Shown: piece after piece, positions 1 to 9,608 of the stretch | Layout: each line of letters opens with the position of its first letter | How positions within the stretch are numbered: position 1 is the first letter of the stretch | Source: Necropsobacter rosorum | GTDB lineage: Bacteria > Pseudomonadota > Gammaproteobacteria > Enterobacterales > Pasteurellaceae | Reading direction: 5' to 3' | NCBI GenBank assembly: GCA_000751835.1 | Contig: CCMQ01000026.1 | Location: forward strand, 1 to 64,000 | DNA: 64,000 nucleotides | Notes under the pieces: generated by a model | The model's input: the letters and a program-made list of their open reading frames with translations, nothing else | Databases searched by the model: none | Told to the model about the DNA's origin: nothing | Position numbers and translations under genes: made by a program

Positions 1-165
1 AATTTTGTTTGCGGACGCAAATTGCGTCCGACAACTACAAAATGAATTTCAAGTTAAGCACTTATCAAGACTTCAAAATTAAAATTTATTCAATAAAGTC
101 AATCAACAAGTGCCCACACAGATTGTCTGATAAATTGTTAAAGAACAGTTGCATGAAGCAAGGCG
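1..165 (-). promoter_or_regulatory. rRNA operon leader with boxA antiterminator
   Basis: Read on the minus strand this is the leader upstream of 16S rRNA, which itself lies beyond the left edge. A boxA-like element (GTTCTTTAACA core, 136-147) is followed by the familiar enterobacterial leader text. A perfect 9-bp inverted repeat (12-20 with 22-30) forms a hairpin close to the expected 16S start. It probably directs Nus-factor antitermination and RNase III processing. The call rests on recognising the leader, since no rRNA sequence is inside the window. Confidence 0.85.
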
Positions 166-169
166 TGCA

Positions 170-198
170 AGTATAAACAGAATCGTCCATCTCGTCAA
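170..198 (-). promoter_or_regulatory. rrn promoter P2
   Basis: Minus-strand promoter with -35 TTGACG (193-198), a 17-bp spacer and -10 TATACT (170-175), just upstream of the rRNA leader. It is the proximal member of a tandem pair, as in E. coli rrn operons. Confidence 0.8.
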
Positions 199-274
199 GC
201 GGTTATTTTTCTGTTTCAGTAAAAAACTGACCACCGCTTTCGCCTGCCCGCCGTCATCGCGGCTGCGGAGGCGT

Positions 275-302
275 ATTATAGAGATTTGCTTTATTGACGC
301 AA
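275..302 (-). promoter_or_regulatory. rrn promoter P1
   Basis: Minus-strand promoter with -35 TTGCGT (297-302), a 16-bp spacer and a perfect -10 TATAAT (275-280). A GC-rich discriminator follows the -10, which is typical of growth-rate-controlled rRNA P1 promoters. It is the distal member of the tandem pair and lies about 100 bp upstream of P2. Confidence 0.8.
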
Positions 303-339
303 GATCTTTTTTGAGAAAATGATCGCAAATGCTTTTTTA

Positions 340-389
340 TTAAACAAATCTGCATAAATAGCGTTATTTTCATCCTATTTATGCAGATT
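340..389 (-). terminator. Terminator after hemG
   Basis: A perfect 15-bp inverted repeat (347-361 with 375-389, arm AATCTGCATAAATAG) lies immediately downstream of hemG. On the minus strand it is followed by a T-containing stretch. It separates the yigZ-trkH-hemG transcript from rrn P1. Confidence 0.7.
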
Positions 390-395
390 ACGCCA

Positions 396-905
396 TCACG
401 TTAACTTTTCTGCAAACGCTTTGACTTTCTGCCAATCCGTATATTCAATCTCTTTTGTCGGATCGGTTTCGCCCCCGGTGATCTTCATAATCAACTGAAT
501 CATTATGCGATCCAAAAAACGATAACGCGGATAGCGCAGCGCACCGGCAAAAACCGCTGCCAGTTCAGGTTTCCACTGAATGCGCCGTAAAAATTTTCTG
601 ACATAAACATTGGTTTCCGGCGTATCTTTGCCGACTTTGCGCGCAGTGAGATTGACGCCGAAAAACGCACTGGGCTTTTTATTCAAAAGTGCGGTCTGTT
701 TTTTTACAAAATCGTCCAGCGCTCGTTCAAAATGGCCGTAACGGATTGATGCGCCGATAATAATTCGATCGGCCCGAACTAGTGATGATTCAGCCACCTC
801 ATGCAGCGATTGAACCGTGACATTGCCGCTCAATTCTCTTGCGATAAAATCGGCGATTTTTTTTGTCTGCCCGTCACGGCTTGAATATAAAATTAAGGTT
901 TCCAT
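396..905 (-). CDS. hemG: Menaquinone-dependent protoporphyrinogen IX oxidase HemG
   Basis: A 169-residue flavodoxin-fold protein that oxidises protoporphyrinogen IX to protoporphyrin IX, the penultimate step of haem synthesis. It passes electrons through FMN to the quinone pool. The N-terminus METLILYSSRDGQTKKIA is the FMN phosphate-binding loop of long-chain flavodoxins, and the GASIRYGHF stretch near residue 52 matches the second flavin loop of HemG. Its stop is followed by a strong hairpin, and its start abuts the trkH stop with no gap, so the two are co-transcribed. The order yigZ-trkH-hemG-rrn is the same as in E. coli, which supports the assignment. An uptake signal core lies inside the gene (687-695). 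Confidence 0.93.
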   Translation of the reverse strand: METLILYSSRDGQTKKIADFIARELSGNVTVQSLHEVAESSLVRADRIIIGASIRYGHFERALDDFVKKQTALLNKKPSAFFGVNLTARKVGKDTPETNVYVRKFLRRIQWKPELAAVFAGALRYPRYRFLDRIMIQLIMKITGGETDPTKEIEYTDWQKVKAFAEKLT

Positions 906-2366
906 CTAACTTTTCCAGAATGCCGAGGTACCGAGTACCAGCAATGAAAACAGCTCCAACCGGCCGCATACCATCGCAAATGAGAAGATAAATTTTGCAT
1001 TATCCGGGACATTTTCAAAGCTCTGACCGGTCATACCCAAACCCGGACCGGCATTCGTCAATGTCGCCAACACCCCGCCGATCGCGTCAAACGTTTCCAT
1101 GCCGCATAAAATCGCGGCAAAAACGCAAATTAAAAAGACAAACACAAACGTGATAAAAAAAGCCCAAATACTTTCGATAATCCGCTGCGGCAAAATATCC
1201 TTGCCGAATTTAATCGGCTGCACCAAATTGGGGTGAACCAGATGATTTAATTCTCTTTTAACCTGCAAACTCAGCACCAGCACCCGGATCGCTTTCAAGC
1301 CGCCGGTGGTCGAGCCGCCGCAGCCGCCGATCACCGCCGCCACAACCAACAGCAAAGACAACGCAGCCGGTAAGGTATTAATATCGAAAATCGTGTAGCC
1401 TGCCGTCATAGACATGGACGACAGTTGCAACGCGCCTTGTGCGATGGCATCGAATACGCTTAAATCATAGCTTAAATACAATCCGAGCGAAAAAACGACG
1501 ATAAAACCAATCTGCATAAAAAAGAAAAAGCGAAATTCCGGATCGGCATAATAATTTTTCCATATACCGATGCGTTTAAAATTCGACAGCAATGCAATAT
1601 GCAAGCTGAAATTACAGCCCGCAATTAACATAAAAATGGCCGTAATGATGTAAATCGTCGAATTATTAAAATAACCGATATTGGCATCATGGGTGGAAAA
1701 TCCCCCGTTTGAAATGGTGGAAAAACTGTGTCCTATGGCATCAAACACGTTCATGCCCGCAAACCAATAGGCAAAGGCGCACAGCACCGTGAGAAACAGA
1801 TAAGTGAACCATAATAATTTGGCAATTTCTGCAATTCTGGGGCGCATTTTCTGTTCTTTCAGCGGCCCGGAGGATTCCGCCCGGTATAACTGCGTTCCGC
1901 CGATCCCCAGCAAAGGAATAATCGCAACGGCAAGCACGATGATCCCCATCCCGCCAATCCACTGTAAAAACTGACGATAAAATAACATGGCTTTCGGCAG
2001 CTTATCCAGCTCCGACATCACCGTCGCGCCGGTTGTGGTTAATCCGGAGAACGATTCGAACACCGCATCCGCAAAACTTAAATGCGTCAGTTCAAACAGC
2101 ATTAACGGGATAGATCCCAGCAAACCGAGCACCGTCCAGAAAAGCACGACAATCAGAAATCCTTCCCGCGAGCGCAGCTCCTGCTTATGCGCCCGGAACA
2201 TCCACCACAATACTGCCCCGACACTCAAACTAATGGCAAACGCCTGCATAAAGGCCTTACCGCCGCCGTCACCATACAGTAACGCCACAAATGCCGGCGC
2301 CAGCATGGTGATGGAAAAACACATCACCAGAATACCGACGATCCGCACAATAGATAAAATATGCAC
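906..2366 (-). CDS. trkH: Trk potassium uptake channel subunit TrkH
   Basis: Integral membrane K+ translocating subunit, working with the NAD-binding regulator TrkA. The protein is almost entirely hydrophobic and carries the four pore-loop filter regions of the Trk/Ktr family: [27 protein letters not shown] and NAGPGLG. I place the start at the GTG at 2366 ([10 protein letters not shown]), giving 486 residues. This matches the E. coli protein of 483, and a purine-rich stretch (AGAGAAG) lies just upstream. An ATG further upstream (2417) would add 17 residues that overlap the 3' end of yigZ and have no counterpart in relatives. It sits between yigZ and hemG in an ancestral gammaproteobacterial arrangement. 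Confidence 0.93.
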   Translation of the reverse strand: MHILSIVRIVGILVMCFSITMLAPAFVALLYGDGGGKAFMQAFAISLSVGAVLWWMFRAHKQELRSREGFLIVVLFWTVLGLLGSIPLMLFELTHLSFADAVFESFSGLTTTGATVMSELDKLPKAMLFYRQFLQWIGGMGIIVLAVAIIPLLGIGGTQLYRAESSGPLKEQKMRPRIAEIAKLLWFTYLFLTVLCAFAYWFAGMNVFDAIGHSFSTISNGGFSTHDANIGYFNNSTIYIITAIFMLIAGCNFSLHIALLSNFKRIGIWKNYYADPEFRFFFFMQIGFIVVFSLGLYLSYDLSVFDAIAQGALQLSSMSMTAGYTIFDINTLPAALSLLLVVAAVIGGCGGSTTGGLKAIRVLVLSLQVKRELNHLVHPNLVQPIKFGKDILPQRIIESIWAFFITFVFVFLICVFAAILCGMETFDAIGGVLATLTNAGPGLGMTGQSFENVPDNAKFIFSFAMVCGRLELFSLLVLGTSAFWKS

Positions 2367-2377
2367 AATCTTCTCTC

Positions 2378-2986
2378 TTATTCCGCCCGCCGCAAATGCA
2401 GAGTGCCGGCGAAACATGCTGTTAATTCCTGCTGAAATGGCGCTAGTTTATCATCACTTACGCCCAACTCAAACTGTACCGCCGCCTGAAAATCCTGCGC
2501 GTCAATCCGCACATCATATTTTTCGCACAGCGATTGTATGCGCTGCACCTGCCCGTAACCGCAGGTGAGCACATAGTGCCGGCGCTGCGTTTTTAACTGT
2601 GTCTCCAGCAACGTCAGCGCCTGCCGCACACCGTTGGCATAAGCACGCACCAGCCCGCCGGTGCCTAACAAAATCCCACCGTAATAACGCACCACCACCG
2701 CACTAATCTCACCGATTCCGCTACCCAATAAGATATTCAACATCGGTTTTCCCGCACAGCCCGCCGGTTCACCGTCATCGGAAAAACCGAGCGCCAGCGA
2801 ATTATCCGGCTGCCCCGCCACACAAGCCCAGCAGTGATGACGCGCCTGCGGATGACGCCGTCTGGTTGTCTGCCAGAATAATTTCGCCTGCTCAACTCCC
2901 GGCGTATGCGCCAGATAAGTGATAAAACGGCTTTTCTTTATTTCTTCTTCAAAAACGACCGCACTTTTCGGGATCGGATATTGCAT
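2378..2986 (-). CDS. yigZ: YigZ/IMPACT family protein
   Basis: A 202-residue protein of the YigZ (IMPACT/UPF0029) family, whose eukaryotic relative modulates GCN2. The bacterial role is unclear. Conserved stretches include [14 protein letters not shown] near the N-terminus and the [15 protein letters not shown] and [20 protein letters not shown] motifs of the N-terminal domain. A smaller C-terminal ferredoxin-like domain follows. The chosen ATG begins MQYPIP and has an AAGAAGG ribosome-binding site, and the length matches E. coli YigZ (204). A longer frame reading upstream would overlap the tusA promoter. It is the first gene of yigZ-trkH-hemG, with its start only 12 bp downstream of the tusA promoter's -10-proximal region on the other strand. 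Confidence 0.9.
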   Translation of the reverse strand: MQYPIPKSAVVFEEEIKKSRFITYLAHTPGVEQAKLFWQTTRRRHPQARHHCWACVAGQPDNSLALGFSDDGEPAGCAGKPMLNILLGSGIGEISAVVVRYYGGILLGTGGLVRAYANGVRQALTLLETQLKTQRRHYVLTCGYGQVQRIQSLCEKYDVRIDAQDFQAAVQFELGVSDDKLAPFQQELTACFAGTLHLRRAE

Positions 2987-3002
2987 AATGCCTTCTTTGC
3001 TT

Positions 3003-3031
3003 TTGACCGTCATTTGATTGAACGGTATTAT
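3003..3031 (+). promoter_or_regulatory. Promoter of tusA
   Basis: TTGACC (3003-3008), a 17-bp spacer and TATTAT (3026-3031), placed 33 bp before the tusA start. It lies in the short divergent interval between yigZ and tusA. Confidence 0.6.
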
Positions 3032-3064
3032 ACGCACAAAACGGATGAAACGAATAAGCAAATC

Positions 3065-3304
3065 ATGAACCACATTACCATTCATCACACACTTGATGCG
3101 CAAGGGCTGCGCTGCCCGGAACCCGTTATGCTGGTGCGCAAACAAATCCGCCATATGCAACCCGGCGAAGTGCTGCTGATTATCGCCGACGACCCGGCCA
3201 CCACCCGGGATATTCCGAGCTTCTGTCAGTTTATGGAACACCGCCTGCTGAAAAGTGAAACGGAAAGCATACCGTTTAAATACTGGGTGCAAAAAGGCAA
3301 GTAA
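3065..3304 (+). CDS. tusA: Sulfurtransferase TusA
   Basis: A 79-residue SirA/TusA-family cytoplasmic sulfur carrier. It takes persulfide sulfur from IscS and relays it towards tRNA 2-thiouridine synthesis and other pathways. The signature [12 protein letters not shown] places the catalytic cysteine in the CPxP motif at about residue 17, and the [13 protein letters not shown] stretch is also diagnostic. I chose the ATG at MNHITIHHT because it gives the family's usual length (E. coli 81). An in-frame ATG further upstream would add 53 residues antisense to yigZ. It is divergent from yigZ and convergent with the hybrid kinase gene. Confidence 0.9.
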   Translation: MNHITIHHTLDAQGLRCPEPVMLVRKQIRHMQPGEVLLIIADDPATTRDIPSFCQFMEHRLLKSETESIPFKYWVQKGK

Positions 3305-3366
3305 AATACGGCAAAAACTTCGCCAAAAGTTACCGCACTTTTCACGCAAAGCCTGTCTGGCGACGG

Positions 3367-5934
3367 TTACAAACAGCTTAACATGCGCTGTAACGCCGCC
3401 GGTTTAAACGGTTTATTCAAAACAGGGAATTTTACCGATTTATCCGCGGATTCCCTGTAATTTCCGGTCATTAACAGAATTTTGCAGGCAGGACAGTGCT
3501 GACGAACCCGTTGCGCCACATCAATGCCATTGATTTTACCCGTCAGCACAATATCGGATAACAGATAATCGACGCAATTGCCCTGTTTTACATAATCCGT
3601 CGCCTGCTCACCGGTTTCAAACACAATCGGCAGATAGTGCATTTCCCTAAGCTGCTCGGCTAACGTGTCGCGCAGTGCGGGCTGATCCTCCACCAACAAA
3701 ACCGATTTCATGTCATTGTTGCGCGGCATAAGATCACGATTCTCATCCGAGTGCGTTTGCGGCTGAACGGCGAGCGGAAGCTGTAAATTCACGCAGGTTC
3801 CGCGACCCGGTTCGGACTGTACAATCACCCGTCCTTTTGACTGGCGGATAAACCCATACACCATCGACAATCCCAAACCGCTGCCTTTGCCGTTTTTCTT
3901 GGTTGTGAAGAAAGGTTCGAAAATCTGTTTCCGGGTTGTTTCATCCATGCCGCAACCGTGATCAATAATAGCAATCTGCACCATTTGTTCTTTTTTATAA
4001 GTACGCTGTACCAGCAGTTGACAAGACTTGATCAGAATTTCACCTTCACCGTCCAGCGCATCTTTCGCATTCAGGATTAAATTCACCAAGGCGGTTTCCA
4101 GCTGATTTTTATCAATATAAACCGGCGGCAGATTCTCCGCCAAATCCAACCGCACTTTCACCGTCGCCGGCAGACTATGTTCCATCAGTTCGGCAAAATC
4201 AATCAACAGCTGATTAATATCCAATACGTCGGGATAAAGCGGTTGCTTTCTGGCATAAGCCAACAGGCGCTGAGTCAGGGTTGCACTGTTCTCCGCCGCT
4301 TTTAGCGCATTGTGCAGCCGTTTGGCCTGCTTTTCCGTGAGGGTTGCCGGATCAATCATGTCCAGATTGCCGATAATGACCGCCAATAAATTATTAAAAT
4401 CATGAGCGATACCGCCGGTTAAATGACCGATCGTGCGCATTTTCTGACTATGCGCCAGCTCGCTTTCCAGTTTTCTGCGCTGCGTCCGGTCAATTAAAAA
4501 CGCCACTAACCCGCCGTCTTGTAGAAAACTGATGCGCCATTCAAAAATCAAATGATTAAATACGATTTCCAACGGTTCTTGTTCGCGCCGCATTTCACAC
4601 AACAATTCAACCGTTATCGCCCGCTCGGAGCCATACACGGCGGCATGATGGCGGCGCATAAATTTCACCAATGCAGGCAGATTCCATTCGGGCTGCGGCA
4701 CCGCCTGTTCAAGCCCCAGCAATAAGGCAAACTGCGCATTATAAGACACCAGTTTATATTGCTTATCAAAAATCGCCAGCCCATCGCGCATTGCCAAAAA
4801 AGTCTGTTGCAGTAATGCGTCCGTCTGATCCAGTTTGACGACATTCTGATGAAAAACATCAAATGCCCGCGCTAAATCGCCGATTTCGTCCTGCGTCTGC
4901 TGTTGTGGTACGGCGGCATTTTTATCCCCTTTGGAAAGACGAATTAACGCCTCGGTAATGGATGACAGCCGGGTACCGATTAACCGATAAATATAACGGC
5001 CTAAAATAATGACTAACAGAATAATAAACCCGGCCAGTAGCAATACCGACAGAATATAGCGTGAAAGATCGCCCTGAAGCCGTTCAAACGTCCCATTCAC
5101 TTCCTGCGTTTTCTGCCCTGCCAGCCGGCTGTAATTTTTATCAATATGATTGACTAGCGCATCAATCTGATTGGTCAGAAACAAAATCCGCAGATTCACT
5201 CGATTTAATTCATCCGATTGTTTGATCACATCATCAAACGCCTGTTCCACTTTATGCCATTCCTGTTCAATGGCCGGGAAAGACGTCATGGCGGGTAAAA
5301 AAGAAAACATCGCCTGAATACTCAAAAACGTACTCGGCGAATAGCTACTGCGCGTTGCATCTTCAATCAGATTTTCAATTTTGCTCAATGGCGGCAGAAA
5401 ATGGCCGGATAAGGGATTTCGTGTTTGCAAACGCTTAATATGACGGATATGCAGCAGACTCTGATTGAGTTTACTGATAATCGTCGTGCGGACAATATGC
5501 CGCCGATAGGCCTGATGTAACAGTTCTTTGACGCTCTGTTCCAGCGCGCGCAGGGATTGCACAAGATCGGCAAATGGTCTGTTTGCTTTCGCACCGGCAT
5601 GTTTTTCCACATCGTTTAACAGTAAATGAACCTGCTGAATATGCTGTTCCAGTTGCTCTGACGCTTCCTTATATTCCAGCGCACGGATAGTCTGACTTAA
5701 ACGGGTGGAATAGGTCGAAATCTGTGAGGTTTTAACGCCCAGCGTCATGGAAGAAAACAGCTGATTTAGTGATCTATCTCTCAAATTTGACAAAGAATGA
5801 TAAGTATTGCTTAACCCGATTACCGCACTGAAACTGATCAGTACAATCAGAAAAATGGCCATAAAAACAAAAAATATTAACCGCACTTTTACCGTATAAC
5901 GCTTTGTAAATATTGTATTTTTCAGATTTATCAT
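3367..5934 (-). CDS. Membrane hybrid sensor histidine kinase with C-terminal receiver
   Basis: An 855-residue inner-membrane hybrid kinase. TM1 is at about 19-41. A long, mostly helical periplasmic domain runs to about 290, with TM2 at about 292-315. HAMP and PAS-like regions follow, then the HisKA box with phosphoacceptor in IAHDFNNLL near residue 510. The ATPase domain (N box NAKDAL, G boxes GSGLGLSM) and a receiver domain (about 742-855, LVEDQPALRD at its start) complete it. No HPt domain follows the receiver, unlike ArcB or TorS. It is divergent from a ribose-type ABC operon, and an OmpR-type regulator gene lies just beyond that operon on the same strand as the kinase. The kinase therefore probably senses the transported sugar, directly or through the binding protein. 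The specific signal is unknown. Confidence 0.85.
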   Translation of the reverse strand: MINLKNTIFTKRYTVKVRLIFFVFMAIFLIVLISFSAVIGLSNTYHSLSNLRDRSLNQLFSSMTLGVKTSQISTYSTRLSQTIRALEYKEASEQLEQHIQQVHLLLNDVEKHAGAKANRPFADLVQSLRALEQSVKELLHQAYRRHIVRTTIISKLNQSLLHIRHIKRLQTRNPLSGHFLPPLSKIENLIEDATRSSYSPSTFLSIQAMFSFLPAMTSFPAIEQEWHKVEQAFDDVIKQSDELNRVNLRILFLTNQIDALVNHIDKNYSRLAGQKTQEVNGTFERLQGDLSRYILSVLLLAGFIILLVIILGRYIYRLIGTRLSSITEALIRLSKGDKNAAVPQQQTQDEIGDLARAFDVFHQNVVKLDQTDALLQQTFLAMRDGLAIFDKQYKLVSYNAQFALLLGLEQAVPQPEWNLPALVKFMRRHHAAVYGSERAITVELLCEMRREQEPLEIVFNHLIFEWRISFLQDGGLVAFLIDRTQRRKLESELAHSQKMRTIGHLTGGIAHDFNNLLAVIIGNLDMIDPATLTEKQAKRLHNALKAAENSATLTQRLLAYARKQPLYPDVLDINQLLIDFAELMEHSLPATVKVRLDLAENLPPVYIDKNQLETALVNLILNAKDALDGEGEILIKSCQLLVQRTYKKEQMVQIAIIDHGCGMDETTRKQIFEPFFTTKKNGKGSGLGLSMVYGFIRQSKGRVIVQSEPGRGTCVNLQLPLAVQPQTHSDENRDLMPRNNDMKSVLLVEDQPALRDTLAEQLREMHYLPIVFETGEQATDYVKQGNCVDYLLSDIVLTGKINGIDVAQRVRQHCPACKILLMTGNYRESADKSVKFPVLNKPFKPAALQRMLSCL

Positions 5935-6083
5935 GATTTTCTACCGCACTTTTCCCAGCCGTTCAGCGCCTTATTCTAGCGATAAAAATTCGCAGAATTA
6001 TGACATTTATGAACAAGATTAAACATTTTCCATTCACATTCCTGTGCTGTAATAACCGTCAAGTTCAGTCGGAGGATAAAACG

Positions 6084-7598
6084 ATGGAGCAGGCGACACG
6101 GATTCCGCAACAACCGTTGCTAAAAATGCAAGGTATTGCCAAACGATTCGGCAGTTTTTATGCGCTGCAGGATGTTAATCTGGATATTTATCGCGGCGAA
6201 ATTCACGCCTTAATGGGCGAAAATGGCGCCGGGAAAAGTACGCTGATGAAAATTCTTGCCGGCGTATATACCGCAACGTCCGGTAACATCTATATTGATA
6301 ATCAGCGGTTTGCCATCACCTCGCCTAAAGACGCTATTCGCGCGGGTATTACATTGATTTATCAGGAAATTCATCTTTCTCCCAACCTGACTGTCGCCGA
6401 AAATATTTTTTTAGGCCGGGAAATAAAAAATTGCCTCGGGTTAAACCGAAAACACATGGCACGGCAGGCGCAGGAGGTGTTAAATCGACTCGGCGCACAG
6501 TTTTCCGCCACGCAGAAAGTCGCCTCGCTGACCATCGCCGAACAGCAACAGGTGGAAATCGCCCGCGCGTTGCACCGCAACAGCCGCATCCTCGTGATGG
6601 ACGAACCGACGGCAGCGCTTTCTTCCAGAGAGACCGAGCGTTTATTTGCGTTAATCAAAAAATTGCGTAACGAAGGTTTGGCAATCATTTATATCAGTCA
6701 TCGCATGGCCGAAATCTACGAGCTGGCGGATCGGGTCAGTGTATTGCGCGACGGTCGATATGTCGGTTCGCTTACGCGTGAAGCCATTAATGCCTCAGCA
6801 TTAGTGCAAATGATGGTCGGGCGTCCGCTGACGGATTTATTCAATAAAGAAAAAGTACCGATAGGCGATGAAGTCCTGCGTATCGAACACTTATCCGACG
6901 GCAAAAAAGTACAAGACGCCTCACTGTGCGTTAGGGCAGGTGAAATCGTCGGTTTATCCGGTTTGGTCGGTGCCGGACGTTCCGAACTGGCACGGTTATT
7001 ATTTGGGGTCAGCCCGAAAACGCAAGGCAACATTTTTCTGAACGGCGCACCAATCAGCTTCGGCTCGCCGCGCGATGCGATTGTTCATCATGTCGCATTA
7101 TTGCCGGAAAACCGAAAAGAAGAAGGGCTGTTTCTGGATATGAATGTCTTTAAAAATATTACGATGGCAACCCTGGAACGTGATGCCACCATGATGGTGA
7201 TCAATCAGGAGAAAGGGCGGGAAACGGCCGACCGTGCGATTCAAGGGCTGAAAATCCGGGTGCCGAATACCCATGTCAATGTCAGCGGATTATCCGGCGG
7301 AAATCAACAGAAAGTGTTGCTTTCCCGCTGGATGGCGATCCGGCCGAAGCTGTTCATTCTCGATGAACCGACTCGGGGGGTGGATGTCGGAGCCAAAAGC
7401 GAAATCTATAAAATGATGACCCAAATGGCCAGAGAAGGCGTTGCGATTCTGATGATTTCCAGCGAACTGCCCGAAATCATCGGTATGAGCGATCGCGTTT
7501 ATGTGATGCGTGAAGGACATATCGTCGGCGAAGTACAGGATAAACAAATTACACAGGAAAATATTATGACGCTGGCTTGCGGTGCGGCGGCGGCATGA
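6084..7598 (+). CDS. Ribose-type sugar ABC transporter, ATP-binding subunit
   Basis: A 504-residue double ATPase of the RbsA/AraG/XylG class (CUT2 family), which energises sugar import at the inner membrane. The N-terminal half has Walker [10 protein letters not shown], and [12 protein letters not shown] carries Walker B. In the C-terminal half, [15 protein letters not shown] and [16 protein letters not shown] are the signature and Walker B regions, and Walker A is degenerate, as usual for this family. The start at MEQATR follows a GGAGG site with 8-bp spacing. An upstream in-frame ATG (6000) lacks one. It is the first gene of a transporter operon, with the permease 30 bp downstream. The substrate is not evident from the ATPase. 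Confidence 0.9.
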   Translation: MEQATRIPQQPLLKMQGIAKRFGSFYALQDVNLDIYRGEIHALMGENGAGKSTLMKILAGVYTATSGNIYIDNQRFAITSPKDAIRAGITLIYQEIHLSPNLTVAENIFLGREIKNCLGLNRKHMARQAQEVLNRLGAQFSATQKVASLTIAEQQQVEIARALHRNSRILVMDEPTAALSSRETERLFALIKKLRNEGLAIIYISHRMAEIYELADRVSVLRDGRYVGSLTREAINASALVQMMVGRPLTDLFNKEKVPIGDEVLRIEHLSDGKKVQDASLCVRAGEIVGLSGLVGAGRSELARLLFGVSPKTQGNIFLNGAPISFGSPRDAIVHHVALLPENRKEEGLFLDMNVFKNITMATLERDATMMVINQEKGRETADRAIQGLKIRVPNTHVNVSGLSGGNQQKVLLSRWMAIRPKLFILDEPTRGVDVGAKSEIYKMMTQMAREGVAILMISSELPEIIGMSDRVYVMREGHIVGEVQDKQITQENIMTLACGAAAA

Positions 7599-7628
7599 CG
7601 GGTCGAGCAAACGATAAGGAGAATGATT

Positions 7629-8606
7629 ATGGCGGCTATACCGACGACGGAAACCAAACCGACCTTTAAAAAACCCGCTGTTGCGGAGGCGGTGCAAGCA
7701 ATGGGGATCCTGCCGATTCTCATATTGATTGTTATCGTCTTTTCATTTATCGCGCCGAATTTCATGACCGAAGCGAATATGATGAATATTACACGTCAGG
7801 CTTCCATTAATATTGTACTTGCCGCTGGCATGACATTCGTTATTTTAACCGGCGGAATAGACCTTTCCGTCGGCTCTATTTTAGGGGTGACTGCCGTAAT
7901 GGCGTTAGTCAGTTCTCTTAATCCGGCGCTGGCCGATTTTGCCGTACCGATCGCGTTAATTGCCGGTCTCGGTATGGGAATGTTTAACGGTTTGCTGGTC
8001 GCTTATGCCGGATTGCCGCCATTTATCGTTACGTTAGGCACCTATACCGCATTGCGCGGCGCCGCTTATCTGGTGGCGGACGGAACCACCGTCATTAATT
8101 CTAAAATCGCTTTTTCTTGGATAGGAAACGGCTATCTCGGTTCAATACCCTGGTTGGTGATTATCGCCTTTGTCGTCATTGCCGTATGCTGGTTCATTTT
8201 ACGTCGAACCACCTTAGGAACGCATATTTATGCCGTAGGCGGTAATTTACAGGCGGCACGCTTAACCGGTATTAAAGTCTCGTTAATTTTCATCTTCGTC
8301 TATGCCGTAAGCGGCCTGTTATCCGGACTCGGCGGTGTCATGAGCGCCTCCCGTTTATACAGCGCCAACGGCAATCTTGGGGTCGGCTATGAGCTGGATG
8401 CCATTGCCGCCGTTATTTTAGGCGGCACCAGCTTCGTCGGTGGTATCGGAACCATTACCGGAACATTAATAGGCGCCTTGATTATCGCAACGCTCAATAA
8501 CGGGATGACATTAATGGGCGTATCCTATTTTTGGCAGCTTGTTATAAAAGGCGGCGTAATCATTATCGCGGTATTGATTGATAAATACCGTACCCGAACA
8601 TCTTAA
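7629..8606 (+). CDS. Ribose-type sugar ABC transporter, permease
   Basis: A 325-residue inner-membrane permease of the RbsC/CUT2 family. It has multiple hydrophobic segments and the family loops ILTGGIDLSVGSILG and GGNLQAARLTGIKV, the latter being the ATPase-coupling region. The ATG at 7629 has AAGGAG seven bases upstream. The ATG six bases earlier is too close to that site. It lies between the ATPase gene and the binding-protein gene, 32 bp from the latter, so the three form one operon (rbsA-C-B order without rbsD or rbsK). Function is inferred from the family; substrate unknown. Confidence 0.9.
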   Translation: MAAIPTTETKPTFKKPAVAEAVQAMGILPILILIVIVFSFIAPNFMTEANMMNITRQASINIVLAAGMTFVILTGGIDLSVGSILGVTAVMALVSSLNPALADFAVPIALIAGLGMGMFNGLLVAYAGLPPFIVTLGTYTALRGAAYLVADGTTVINSKIAFSWIGNGYLGSIPWLVIIAFVVIAVCWFILRRTTLGTHIYAVGGNLQAARLTGIKVSLIFIFVYAVSGLLSGLGGVMSASRLYSANGNLGVGYELDAIAAVILGGTSFVGGIGTITGTLIGALIIATLNNGMTLMGVSYFWQLVIKGGVIIIAVLIDKYRTRTS

Positions 8607-8638
8607 ACGTTCATTCCATGTGAAACAGGAGAAACCCT

Positions 8639-9568
8639 ATGAAATTAAAAACATTAGCCGTCTCTTTGCTGTTAGCCGTCGCGCAGTTTTCTCAGGCAAA
8701 GGAATTAAAATCCATCGGTGTGACAGTCGGTGATTTGGCAAATCCGTTTTTCGTGCAAATCGCAAAAGGTGCGGAGCTAAAAGCCAAAGAATTGGCGGGC
8801 GACAACGTGAAAGTCACGTTAGTTTCCAGTGGTTACGACTTAGGTCAGCAGGTTGCCCAGATTGATAACTTCATCGCCGCCGGCACCGACATGATTATCC
8901 TTAACGCGGCGGATTCCAAAGGTATCGGCCCGGCGGTACAACGGGCGCGTGATGCGGGAATTATCGTCATTGCGGTTGACGTTGCGGCGGACGGTGCCAA
9001 CGCGACGGTAACCTCAAATAACTATCAGGCCGGCGAAATTGCCTGCCGGACCATTATGAACAAAATCAACAATAAAGGGAATGTGGTGATCATAAACGGC
9101 CCACCGGTATCCGCCGTACAAGATCGCGTGCAAGGCTGTATGGACGTATTTGCCAAAGTGCCGGATATCAAAGTGTTATCCCACAATCAAAATGCCAAGG
9201 GCAGTCGTGAAGGCGGTTTAGAGGTTATGACCTCATTACTTATCGCCCATCCGAAAATCGATGCCGTCTTCGCCATCAACGATCCGACTGCAATCGGCGC
9301 GGATTTGGCCGCCAAACAGGCTCAGCGCAGCGAATTTTTTATTATGGGCGTGGACGGTTCTCCTGACGGCGAGGAAGCATTAAAACAGCCCGACAGCCTA
9401 TTTATAGGCACGCCGGCACAGGATCCGCAGGTTATGGCAGCGGAAGCGGTAAAAATCGGTTACGATATTCTGCAAGGCAAAGCCGCACCGCAAGATCCGG
9501 TATTAATTCCGGTCACCTTAATCAATCGCGATAATATTAAAGACTATAAAGGCTGGACAGTGAAATAA
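8639..9568 (+). CDS. Periplasmic sugar-binding protein, RbsB-like
   Basis: A 309-residue periplasmic binding protein of the ribose/galactose cluster. The signal peptide ends near residue 20 (FSQA, then KELKS). The mature start, IGVTVGDLANPFFVQIAKGA, is typical of proteins binding pyranose or furanose sugars. GVDGSPDGEEAL near the C-terminus is the hinge/ligand region shared with RbsB and AlsB relatives. It ends the transporter operon. A downstream dyad separates it from the convergent regulator gene. Such proteins can also present the bound ligand to a membrane sensor kinase, and one is encoded at the other end of the locus. Substrate candidates are fructose, mannose, psicose, lyxose or similar, judged from the neighbouring enzymes. 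Confidence 0.88.
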   Translation: MKLKTLAVSLLLAVAQFSQAKELKSIGVTVGDLANPFFVQIAKGAELKAKELAGDNVKVTLVSSGYDLGQQVAQIDNFIAAGTDMIILNAADSKGIGPAVQRARDAGIIVIAVDVAADGANATVTSNNYQAGEIACRTIMNKINNKGNVVIINGPPVSAVQDRVQGCMDVFAKVPDIKVLSHNQNAKGSREGGLEVMTSLLIAHPKIDAVFAINDPTAIGADLAAKQAQRSEFFIMGVDGSPDGEEALKQPDSLFIGTPAQDPQVMAAEAVKIGYDILQGKAAPQDPVLIPVTLINRDNIKDYKGWTVK

Positions 9569-9576
9569 ACGGGCAG

Positions 9577-9608
9577 AATTTCGCTCTTCTTCGCCGCAGA
9601 GCGAAATT
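9577..9608. terminator. Dyad between convergent binding-protein and regulator genes
   Basis: A perfect 10-bp inverted repeat (AATTTCGCTC, 9577-9586, with 9599-9608) overlaps the stop codon of the regulator gene. There is no long T-tract, so it may act as an mRNA 3' stabiliser or a weak bidirectional terminator. Confidence 0.5.

Noticed and set aside
1987-2568. Plus-strand open frame of 193 codons opposite trkH and yigZ
   Set aside because: It is antisense to two well-supported genes and its translation lacks recognisable domains.
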